Part shown: positions 33,098-42,650 of the stretch, piece after piece
Numbering within the stretch: the stretch's first letter is position 1
How the letters are laid out: each line of letters begins with the position of its first letter
Source: Theropithecus gelada
Taxonomy: Eukaryota > Chordata > Mammalia > Primates > Cercopithecidae
Reading direction: 5' to 3'
Assembly: GCF_003255815.1 (NCBI RefSeq)
Contig: NC_037673.1
Span: 8,102,070-8,166,069 of the forward strand
DNA length: 64,000 bases
Notes under the pieces: model-generated
Database searches by the model: none
The model's input: the letters and a program-made list of their open reading frames with translations, nothing else
What the model was told of the DNA's origin: nothing
Made by a program: the position numbers and the translations under genes

Positions 33098-33383
33098 TTT
33101 TTGAGACGGAGTCTCGCTCTGTCGCCCAGGCTGGAGTGCAGTGGCACGATCTCAGCTCACTGCAAGCTCCTCCTCCTGGGTTCCCGCCATTCTCCTGCCT
33201 CAGCCTCCTGAGTAGCTGGGACTACAGGCGCCGCCACCTTGCCCAGTTAGTTTTTTGTATTTTTAGTAGAGACGGGGGTTTCACTATGTTAGCCAGGATG
33301 GTCTCGATCTCCTGACCTCGTGATCCACCCGCCTCGGTCTCCCAAAGTGCTGGGATTACAGGCGTGAGCCACCGCGCCCGGCC
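33098..33383 (-). mobile_element. AluY-like, antisense, tail lost in the gap
   Basis: Reverse-complement Alu with 'gcaagctcctcctcctggg' and a clean 'gagccaccgcgcccggcc' end at 33383. Low divergence and CpG retention suggest a young (Y) element. Its T-tail begins at about 33002 on the other side of the gap. Confidence 0.92.
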
Positions 33384-34135
33384 CAGTTTGTGCCTTTTTA
33401 TTGCCGAGTAGTATGCTTGGGATAAATGCCCAAGTATGCAGTTGCTGAGTTGTATGTCAGTTACATGTTTAGTCTTGTAAGAATCTGCCAAACTGTTTTT
33501 GGCTGTAGCATTTTACTTTCCCATCAGTAATGTATGTGTGATCCAGTTTCTCTGAATCTTTGTAAACATTTGCTGTTGTAAGTATTTTTATTTTAGCCAT
33601 TCTAATAGTAGTGAAATCTCATTATGGCTTTAGCTTGCATTTCTCTACTGGTGAAATATTTTGGACCTCTTTTCATGTGCTTATTTGACATGGGTATATC
33701 CTTTTTGGTGAAATATCTCTTCATGTCTTTTGTCCATTTGCTGGTAAGATTTCTTTTTTCTTTTTTGCTTTTGTGTGTTTTATTTTACTATTGCATATCG
33801 AGATTTATTTATACATTCTAAATGCTATTTCTTTGTTGGATTCATGGTTCATAAATATTTTCTCCCAGCATATAGCTTTCTTTGGCATTAGTTTAACAGG
33901 ATATTTTACATATCAATTTTATAAATTATATGATAGATAAATTATCAATTTTCCTTTTATGAATTATGTTTTTAATCTGAAATGTAAGATTTTTTTTGCT
34001 TAACTCCAAATTCCTAATTTTTTTCTTATGCTTGTTATTTCTATAATTTCTATTGCTTTCTATTGATGTATATGATCCATTTCAAGTTAATTTTTGTGTA
34101 AAGCATGGCATCTAAGTCAAAACTCATGGCACATT
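33384..34135 (-). mobile_element. L1 ORF2 3' fragment, antisense
   Basis: 'ctttttattgccgagtagta', then 'ccattctaatagtagtgaaa' and 'cttttgtccatttgctggta', follow L1 ORF2 in reverse complement. It is old and stop-rich. Confidence 0.65.
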
Positions 34136-34144
34136 TGTGAAAAT

Positions 34145-34450
34145 TCAGTTAGGCAAATCAGGGCTTTTGATCTCTCCCACAGGGAGACAGCCTGCATATA
34201 GTCTAGGGAGACCCTTTTAGTCCATCAGGCAGCACCAGCAAGGACTAGGATGGCTCAGGAGGCATTACGTAAACCAAGCAGATAAAGCGACACCTGCTGA
34301 AATAAAAAGTAAACTGTCATTGGAATCACAGCCTTCAAAAATATCACAGGTCCTGCATACTAGACCTGATCAGAGTGGCTGTCTACTAAAATAAAATAGT
34401 TACATTAGACGAGTCTTCTAACATGATGGGCAAAATGTCCAGGATACAAC
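34145..34450 (+). mobile_element. Possible old L1 5' fragment
   Basis: 'ctgatcagagtggctgtcta' and 'atgggcaaaatgtccaggat' resemble the L1M 5' region in sense and could continue the element at 31790-32950 beyond later insertions. Tentative. Confidence 0.4.
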
Positions 34451-34454
34451 ACAA

Positions 34455-34728
34455 ATTTGCCCTTGTTGCCCAGGCTGGAGTGCAATCTTATGATCTCTGC
34501 TTACTGCAATCTCTGCCTCTCAGGTTTAAGTGATTTTCCTGCCTCAGCCTCCCAAGTAGCTGGGATTACAGGTGCCTGCCACCAGACCCGGCTAATTTTT
34601 GTATTTTTAGTAGAGACAGGATTTCACCATGTTGGCCAGGCTGGTCTTGAACTCTGACCTCAGGTGATCCACCCACCTCGGCCTCCCAAAGGACTGGAAT
34701 TAGAAGCATGAGCTACCATGCCCGGCCA
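34455..34728 (-). mobile_element. Alu (S/J-like), antisense, tail-truncated
   Basis: It begins abruptly at 'cccttgttgcccaggctgg' and runs to 'taccatgcccggcc' at 34728. Several substitutions point to an older Alu. Its last 36 bases are repeated after the N at 34750. Confidence 0.88.
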
Positions 34729-34807
34729 AGAACTCCTCTCAATAAAACCNACTGGAATTAGAAGCATGAGCTACCATGCCCGGCCAAGAACTCCTCTTTA
34801 TAAAACC
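34693..34807 (+). repeat. 57-bp duplication flanking a single N, likely assembly artefact
   Basis: 34693-34749 and 34751-34807 are the same 57 bases with two adjacent differences ('ctctca' against 'ctcttt'), separated by one N at 34750. Contig ends joined without removing overlap would look exactly like this. Confidence 0.9.
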
Positions 34808-34957
34808 ATCAGATCTCATGAGACTTGTTCACTACCATGAGAACAGCATGGCAAAGACTTGCCCCCGTGATTCAATTACCTCTCACTGGGTTCCTCCCAC
34901 AACACGTGGGAATTCGAGATGCGATCTGAGTGTGGACATAGCCAAACCATATCACTG
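34785..34957 (-). mobile_element. THE1 LTR fragment, antisense
   Basis: 'ataaaaccatcagatctcat', 'accatgagaacagcatgg' and 'gacatagccaaaccatatca' are the reverse complement of THE1. It is truncated on the left at the Alu/N junction. Confidence 0.8.
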
Positions 34958-35404
34958 GGGTTCGAAATGAGCTCATTTTCTTCTTCTTTTTTTCGGAGTC
35001 CTCTTTTGCTTGTGTCCTGAATTATTTCCAGGGTTTACAGTTGTATTTTACAGGGAGGAGGAGGGAAAGAGACAAGAATATGCTATCTGTCCCACTGGAA
35101 ATCTTATGACCTTTCTTTTAATGCTCTGTTTATTTCTTGTAAACTTGTGAGGAAGGGAAGTTCTAGGAACTTCCTTGATTATCCCAGAATGGAAGCTTAA
35201 AATTTGTTCTGTGGGCTTACTTGAAGTCATCTAAAAAAAAATTTAAAAAGAATAGATGTTCCAGTAGGAACATCTTTTTACTTCTTCATGAAAGTTGAGC
35301 AATAAAATAACCTTACATTTCTCTGTCCCCATAACTTCAACTTGTGTGACCCACACCACCATTTTTTAGAAAAAAAAAATGTCTGTGCTGATAGAAAGCA
35401 GATT
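34958..35404. other. Intergenic stretch
   Basis: T-rich and then apparently single-copy. No gene was recognised. Confidence 0.45.
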
Positions 35405-35625
35405 ACTACTTGCCTTTTCAGTATTGATGATTAGAGGTAGGAGATTGATTACAAAGGTACATGGGAAATATGTTAGCTGAAGGATATGTACTGTATCTTG
35501 ATTGGGTGGTAGTTACATACTTGTATACAATTGGTGAAACTTTATAAAGTACACAATTAAATTGGGAGAACTCTATTGTACATAATTTATAGCTTAAGAA
35601 GGCTGGGAAAAATAAAGTAGAGAAA
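35405..35625 (+). mobile_element. Old L1 (L1M) 3' end
   Basis: 'gtactgtatcttgattgggt', 'ggtagttacatacttgtata' and 'acataatttatagcttaag' follow the 3' UTR terminus of older L1M elements in sense orientation. Confidence 0.55.
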
Positions 35626-35698
35626 AAAACAGTAAAAATGAAAATCTTTGTAATACTCTGTTTTGTCTTAAATGGTAAAAAGTTTTCTAAGAAGGTAA

Positions 35699-35989
35699 TT
35701 TTTTTTTTTTTTTTTTTTGAGACGAAGTTTCACTCTTATTGCCCAGCTGGAGTGCAACCGCATGATCTCAGCTCACTGCAACTTCTGCCTCTTGAGTTCA
35801 AACAATTCTCCTGTCTCAGCCTCCCAAGTAGCTGAGATTACAGGCATGTGCCACCATGCCCAGCTAATTTTGGATTTTTATTAGAGATGGTGTTTCTCTG
35901 TGTTGGTCAGGCTGGTCTCAAACACCCGACCTCAGGTAATCCGCCCACCTTGGCCTCCCAAAGTGCTGGGATTACAGGCGTGAGCCACT
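35699..35989 (-). mobile_element. AluS-like, antisense
   Basis: A long T-run at 35699-35719 is followed by a reverse-complement Alu ending at 'ggcgtgagccact'. The head is a few bases short. A target-site duplication is not clear. Confidence 0.92.
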
Positions 35990-36057
35990 TAGACAACACT
36001 TGTTCTTAATATAGTGAATGAGGAAGGGGTCACTGTGAACAGCTTAATGATCACCCT

Positions 36058-36307
36058 TATATTAGTCTGCTCAGGAAATCATACCAAAATACCATAGACT
36101 TGTGGCTTAAACAAGAGAAATTTATTTTCTCAAAGTTCTGGAGGCTGGAAGTCTGATATCAAGGTTCTAGCAGGGCTTGGCTCCTGGTGAAACTCCTGCT
36201 CTATGTGTTCTCACATGCAGAGAGAGTGAGGTCGGGTGTCTTCCTCTTCGTATAAAGACACCAGCCCCATTGGATTAAGGCCCCACCCTTATTACCTCTT
36301 TTTGTTA
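36058..36307 (-). mobile_element. MLT1/MST-type LTR, antisense, right part displaced
   Basis: 'attagtctgctcaggaaatc', 'aatttattttctcaaagttc' and 'aaggccccacccttattacc' are the reverse complement of a MaLR LTR. The element stops at 36307, and its remaining end ('attaaggcttcaacatatag') is found at 37750, so a later insertion split it. Confidence 0.72.
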
Positions 36308-37727
36308 TGGGATCTTTGGAGTGTCACTTTTCTGGCCAGAAACCTCTGTGACCAGTGGTGCCTCTGCTAGAATTCTTGTCCTGTGTCTGGGAAGAATGAG
36401 GTATGCAGAAAGTGGAGTGTGAACAAGATGAAGAGAAGCTTTATTGAGTGTTACAACAGCTTAGAGGAAACCCACAGTGGGAAGCCCCTCTTCGTAGACA
36501 GGTCATGGAGTGTCCAGTTACCCTGGAGAGGGTGAGTCCTCTCTGCACTGCCAGCAGGTTGTCCCCTTGTCTCCAGCTATCAGCGGAGACAGTATCTCCT
36601 CTCTGGAGCTGATAACCTAGAGTCTCTGCAACCTCTGCCCTGCTCCGGTTGAACCCGGGGCTTTTATGGGACTCAGAGAGGGGAAGTACATACCGAATGG
36701 TCCATGGGCAGCTGTGGGCAGGCCCAGGAAGAAGCACCATGAGTTTCCTCTCCTTCTGCAGGACTGGCAGGCCAGACCCAGGCTTCAGGTCTATGCCGGC
36801 CGGAAGGTGAGGCTTCACTGGGCACCTGCCCCCTTCTGCCCAGGAGCCTGTCTGTCTCCCAGGGCCATCCATGGCATCCAGGCTACTGGCACCAAGGGGC
36901 ACCTGCAGACCAGCACCCAGCCTCCCTCAGCCCCTACTCAGCTTCCTTTCCTGCACTCTTCCGTTCCCAAAGTCCAGAGTGGGGCAAAGCAGCAGGGCGC
37001 TAACATGTCAGGACTGCCCCAAGCGTGCACACACCCAGCTGGTCTGTGACAGCCCCCGGGCTTGGCCCCAACATCGCTCAGAGATGGGAGCTGGTGCTGG
37101 CGGTGAGGAGAGGCCAGGCAGCAGGAGCACGCACCTGTGAGCCTGCAAGGATACTTCAGCCGCGGTTTGGGCAGCTGCAGCTGTGCAAATGGGGGTGGGG
37201 GAATGGCGACCAGGCTGCTGCCTGCTTCGTGGAGTGGGAGGCCAGGATCTGCAGCCACGCTTGGGCGGCTGCAGCCCCACCCAGGAGGGCAGGGCTATGT
37301 GCCTACTCCCGGCTCCTGAGAGCACAGCGGTGCCGGGGTTGCAGCCTTGCCTTGGGCAGCCTGCTGCGGCACCTAGGGAGCTTCCATCCAGACAACTTGG
37401 AAGGGGCAGAGTTCCTACTTGTCCATGGCTCGCCCGGCTCCGTGGAGCACCACACTCAGCTGTGCACCCTCACAGCTTGGGACAGTGACTCCTTTTCTTT
37501 GCTGGGCCTGGGGCAGGAGCAACATTGCCCTGAGCTCCTGCTGTGGTCCCAGCACTCATGGTCGGTCGCAGCTTCCCCCTCGCCCAGGGGCACAACCTGG
37601 CCTGACCCCATCGCAGCGGCCCCGCTGGAGTGCGAACTGTCTGCGTCATCCCTGTGCCCTCCCTGAAGCGGCTTGCATGGTAGCAACAGTGCACCACCAC
37701 TGTCATCAGTTTGACTTTATCTTTTTC
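36308..37727 (-). mobile_element. GC-rich LTR-like insertion, antisense, family unassigned
   Basis: About 1.4 kb of unusually GC-rich DNA interrupts the MaLR LTR. On the minus strand it has an 'aataaa' hexamer (36440-36445) and, some 220 bases upstream, a 'cataaaag' TATA-like box (36662-36669). The long upstream part (to about 37705) is GC-rich and would be U3. It begins on the plus strand 'tgttatgggatctttgg' and ends near 'ccactgtcatca', consistent with TG...CA ends. Overlapping ORFs such as the 213-codon frame at 37025-37666 and several on the minus strand are expected in stop-poor GC-rich DNA and show no domain. A CpG-rich LTR from an ERV1-type virus is the best reading. An unrelated GC-rich insertion cannot be excluded. 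Confidence 0.55.
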
Positions 37728-37815
37728 TTTCAATTTAGTCACATTGTGAATTAAGGCTTCAACATATAGATTTGGTGGGTGGGGATGGGGACGACACAAT
37801 TCCGCCCACAGTAAC
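37728..37815 (-). mobile_element. Second part of the split MLT1/MST-type LTR
   Basis: 'cacattgtgaattaaggctt' and 'ggggacgacacaattccgcc' complete the LTR begun at 36058. Confidence 0.65.
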
Positions 37816-39102
37816 CCTACACAGAATATCGTGGCAGAACCCAGCTTCTGAATTATGGCACGTTGGTGTGAATAAAACGCACCAGCAGACTGTGTTAATC
37901 CGGTTTCACATTAACCTGCTATTGCTAACATCAAAAATGATCAGCACAATTTGCTACACGTTTTAGAAAAATACACGTCTTTCCTTATTATAACCTGCAG
38001 AAATTCTTCACCACTGGTGACATCAGGTCTTTGACAAATGAAAGAGCTTTTCTGTATGAAAACTTAGGCCTGAGGAGAAAAAAAAGATAAAATATTATAT
38101 ATCTTTATTCATGTTTGCTTTACGCAGGACGTGAAAACATTTTTGCCTTCAAACAGATATCTGAATATATTTTTAAATGATTTTAGTACTTTTGAGGAGA
38201 ACTTGGAAAAGGTTTTATTTTAGAAAATCGAAATAAAATGCACTTTAGTGATTTTAGTGACCTAAATTTGCTTTAGCAATTACAGTGATGACAGTGCCTG
38301 GTGACTCTGTTAGCTTTGAGGACCAACTCTTACTCTCTTCTTTCTAGGTTGCTAGGGAAACCATTTAGGGAAGGCAGGTATGTCGAGAAGAGGCCATGGC
38401 TTTACAACGTTCTTGCCTCATAATTAACTTAAAAGCAGGAAGATACAGCTGACAACATTCTGCAAAGCTGTTAACTTAATTGAGCAAGCTCAAGAGAAAC
38501 TTGAGAATCACATAGACTTTCAATTATTTTGTTTTTAACAAGTAAGCAAAGCCAAGACCACCAGGAGCACACGTGTGGTTAGGCAAGTTAGGTGAGCACA
38601 TACCATGGAGAATCATGGGTGTCTCAGGAGGAAAGTGATAAACTGAACCTACTGTAGGATTTGGATTTGGGTAGGTCCTTCGGGGAGGTTCTAAGAGGTT
38701 TGCTCTGGATTAGATGTTGTTAGAAAGCTGGAGGTCGATGAGGTAAAAAGAAAAAAACAATAGCAGTCACTCATTTAGCAGAGAGCAGGGAGTGTATACC
38801 GTTCTCAGGAGGCACAGTGACCTTGTTTTTGTCTCTGCTTCAACAGAATTATAAGGTGGCCTTGCTTTGTTTCACTCTGTCTTACTATAGTCTCAGAGTT
38901 ACCTTGTCTGAGGTTGGTATTCTGACAATGTATTCTGATATTCTCCAACGGGAGAATAGCCTGTTCCAGCTGTGAGTGTTAGGCCAGCTTCTAGAAGGCA
39001 GGAGATACTTTCCCCTCCGCCTCAAATGTTATTTTCACAACGTTCTGTTGGATGGTATAATGTATTGAACCTGTATATGACATTATCTACATAGTGGAAC
39101 AT
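37816..39102. other. Intergenic stretch, no gene seen
   Basis: Apparently single-copy. No repeat was assigned with confidence; 38530-39060 might be an old LTR. Confidence 0.4.
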
Positions 39103-39111
39103 CTCAATTTA

Positions 39112-39115
39112 CTAG

Positions 39116-39150
<35 letters not shown>

Positions 39151-39429
39151 TTTGAGATGGATTCTCACTGTCGCCAGGCTAGAGTGCAGTGGCAGGATCT
39201 TGGCTCACTGCAATCTCCGCCTCCTGGGTTCAAGCGATTCTCCTGCCTCAGCCTCCCAAGTAACTGGGACTACAGGCATGTGCCACCACAGTCAGCTAAT
39301 TTTTGTATATTTAGTAAACACGGGGTTTCACTATGTTCACCAGGATGGTCTCGATCTCCTGACCCCATGATCTGCCCGCCTTGGCGTCCCAAAGTGCTAG
39401 GATTACAGGCATGAGTCATCGTGCTGGGC
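39112..39429 (-). mobile_element. Alu (S-like), antisense, with (TTTA)n tail and target duplication
   Basis: The A-tail has become a (TTTA) microsatellite at about 39115-39153. The body is a full Alu in reverse complement, bounded by 'ctcaattta' at 39103-39111 and 39430-39438. Confidence 0.93.
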
Positions 39430-39438
39430 CTCAATTTA

Positions 39439-40964
39439 TTTTTTAAAAGTCTAACAACTGGATTTGATTCTATTTTCTGTATTTCTACCTCCCATTTAAT
39501 AAGCAAGTGTCAGAATCTTACAGGGCAATTCGAATAATTATAGCAACAATATTCAGTGTTCAAAATGAATGGAAATGTGTAGACAACAACTATACCTGTT
39601 AGAACACATTTTCAGGGACAACTAGGCATTTGTTGGGGCAATTGAGTTGGACATGTGCTTTAGTAGGTGAAGCTGAGTTCTACCAATGGACATATAATTA
39701 GCAAAATAATTAAAATGCATTATTTGACTATAAAAGGAGCCAGTAACATTGAGAATAATACACTCACATACACTCACCTAAAGACAGAAATAATGAACTG
39801 GACTTCAGAGTTTAGCACCACAGTCTGAACTTGCACCATCTGACCCAGGACCTCTGCATCCAGAGTACACAAAAAAGCACAGTAAGTCAAGAACACATGA
39901 ATTATCCAAACAATACTCAAGAACAGAATTAGGATTCCCCTCCAGTGGCTTTGGATCCCAAGTAGAGATGGAGTCCCTCACTGGCATGTGGAATGGTGAG
40001 CAGGTATTTATAGGGATTGGCTGAGGAAAGTTTTAGAGTAACTAAAGGAGAAGAAAAATGTCCAGAGGGAACTTCATCTGGCTACTCTAAGAGCTCTGAA
40101 GAACATCATAGAACAAGCAAGGGAGGAGGAAGGGGTGATCACTTAAAAGCTGGTTAAACAAGGTCACTGTTGGAGAGCATGTGATTTGGGTCCAGAGATG
40201 GTGTTTGATGTACTGCCCCCCATGACCTCAGTGTGCAGTGAGTACTTTAGTGTGTCTATAGCATGCCTGTTTTCCAATCCATGAAAGCTCCCCCCGTTCA
40301 TATTGCTCATGTAGATTTGTCCCTACATCCTTCTCCTTCCATAGAAAAGTCCCTCTGATGTCTCCAAAGCACCCTGAGCTTGCCTTTCTCCAAAATTTAT
40401 TTTTAAGGTGTTTTAACTAAGTGTGATTTTAATAAAAATAGTCAAACAAATGTTATCCGATGAAGTAGGTAAGAAATAACGTGTTTAAGTATATACAACT
40501 TACTGTAGTCAAGAAACCAAATGGCATTTGGGAGCACATTGGCCACCTGCAGTGTGGCCTTCCAAGACAATGCCTGGCCTCTGACTGTGGTCTTCAGTTG
40601 AATAAGGGAGCTCCATTTGTTAGACAGAAAAGACTTGAAACTAAGCTGGTAGCATCCTTAGCCTTTTCGAAAGACAGGAAGAAAAAGAAATAATCTTTAA
40701 ACTCACCACTGAACCATGGAACCTTCAGATAGAAAGTACCTCCCTAGGCGTGCATTTGACAGATACAGTCTGTGTGATTTGGGGGTAGAAGAGAGGCTTC
40801 AATGTCCCCAGAAAGAATAAAAAAGAATGCAAGTTGTTTTCTTTTATTTAAATATTTAAAAATCTGTTTCTTGCTAATGTGCAATTTGCCACAAATCTAA
40901 TTTGTGTCGATTCTGAGTTAATCAAAGAAATTATAAAGCAAGTATCACTTTATCTTAGTTTTAA
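39439..40964. other. Intergenic stretch, no gene seen
   Basis: Apparently single-copy. Small ORFs at 39805-39987 (minus) and 40481-40693 (plus) have no recognisable motif. Confidence 0.45.
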
Positions 40965-41240
40965 TTTATTTATTTTTTATTTTTATTTTTTTGAGATGGA
41001 GTCTCGTTCTGTCACCAGACTGGAGGGCCGTGGCATGATCTTGGCTCACCGCAAGCTCCACCTCCTGGGTTCAAGCGATTCTCCTGCCTCAGCCTCCTGA
41101 GTAGCTGGGACTACAGGCGCCCGCCCCCACACCCAGCTAATTTTTGTATTTTTAGAGGAGACAGGGTTTCACCATGTTGGCCAAGATGGGCTCAATCCTT
41201 TGGCCTTGTGATCCACCCGCCTCGGCCTCCCACAGTGGCA
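40965..41240 (-). mobile_element. Alu (S/Y-like), antisense, head-truncated
   Basis: A T-rich tail leads into a reverse-complement Alu that stops at 'cctcccacagtgg', short of the usual 'ggcgtgagccaccgcgcc' head. Confidence 0.9.
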
Positions 41241-41839
41241 GGGACCACTTTCTAATCAAGAATGAAAGTGAGTGAGAGATCTGAGGGTGCCTTTGTACAT
41301 TATTCTTATGGATACACATGAGCAGAAGATGTGCTAACTAAGCAAGGCTGAAAATAGGCATGAGCATATGTCAGCCTGTGGAATGATTTCATGTGTGTGT
41401 GCCTGGACATATGTATGGAGATACAGCTTTCATCACACATGCTTGGATAGCATATTTACTTGTGAATTTCACAGTTTCTTATAAAAATTCATGTACAAAA
41501 AAGAAATTATACCTAATTTAAGAATTTTGTTTTACAACTTTGTTTCCAAAATGGTAATGTAAAATAGTCACTGTGATTATTCAGGAAAAAATCCAAACTT
41601 TACAGAAACATTTGGCATTGAGAAGATGAACAACAAAAAGATTGAAAAAGAAATTACTGTTATTTGTTGCCTGGTGGTATATGTAAGTTTCTTTACAACA
41701 TACATTTAGGAGTAATTCATAAAATTATTTTATTTAGTATGGCCTATGCTTACTGATTATATTTTTAAATTAAAAATGAATGCTGCTTTTATTTTTTAAA
41801 ATAACCTGAAAGATCATAAATAGCACTTAAGAGTGTAGA
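41241..41839. other. Intergenic stretch
   Basis: AT-rich. No repeat or gene was assigned. Confidence 0.4.
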
Positions 41840-42650
41840 AAATATGCAGTTGTAAAGATATGGAATATATCTAAGTCTCCATCAACCAACTAGTGGATAA
41901 AGAAAATGTGTATATATACACCATGGATTACTACTCAGTCATAAAAAGGAATGAAATAATGTCTTTTGCAGCAACTTATATAGAGCTGGAGGCCATTATT
42001 CTAAGTAACTCAGGAACAGAAAACCAAGTATCATATATTCTCACATATAAGTGGGAGCTAAGCTATGAAGACACACAGCCATACGAATGATATAATGGCT
42101 TTGAGGGCTCAGCGATGAAGTTTGAGAAGAGGGTGAGGGATAGAAAATTACCCATTGGGTACAGTGTAAACTGTTCACATCATGGGTGCATCAAAATCTC
42201 AGAAATCACCAATAAGGAACTTATCTATGTGTGTTAAACTGTTTTCATGCTGCTGATAAAGACATATCTGAGACTGGAAAATTTATAAAGAAAAGAGGTT
42301 TAATGGATGCACAGTTGCATGTGGTTGGGGAGGCCTCAGAATCGTGGCAGAATTTGAAAGGCTCTCTTACATGGTGGCAGCAAGAGAGAATTTGTGCAGG
42401 GAAACTCCTCCTTATAAAACCATCATATCTCATGAGACTTACTATCATGAGAACGGCATGGTAAAGACCCACCCCCAAATTTCAATTACCTCCCACCAGG
42501 TCCCTCCTACGACACATGGGAATTGTGGGAGCTGCAATTCAAAATGAGATTTTGGTAGGGACACAGCCAAACCATATTACCATGTAAACGAAAACCATCT
42601 GTACCCCCAAAACTATTGAAATAAAAGTAAAATTTTAAAAGCAGTATAGG
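41840..42650 (+). mobile_element. L1 3' end (late L1M/L1PB-like), split by a THE1 LTR
   Basis: 'ggataaagaaaatgtgtata', 'accatggattactactcag' and 'ataaaaaggaatgaaataat' are ORF2 C-terminal text. The 3' UTR ends with 'ctgtacccccaaaactattg' and an A-rich tail at about 42600-42640. A THE1 LTR sits at 42230-42579 within the UTR, with 'ctatg' before and 'ccatg' after. Confidence 0.82.
42230..42579 (-). mobile_element. THE1 LTR, antisense, nested in L1
   Basis: The plus strand reads 'tgtgttaaactgttttcatg' to 'agccaaaccatatta', the reverse complement of a full THE1 LTR of about 350 bp. A 5-bp target duplication with one mismatch flanks it (42225-42229, 42580-42584). The L1 is therefore the older element. 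Confidence 0.88.

Noticed and set aside
32895..33147. ORFs spanning the N run
   Set aside because: They are translated through undefined bases and poly-T.
37025..37666. 213-codon ORF in the GC-rich block
   Set aside because: Several long frames exist on both strands at once, as expected in stop-poor GC-rich LTR-like DNA; no domain was seen.
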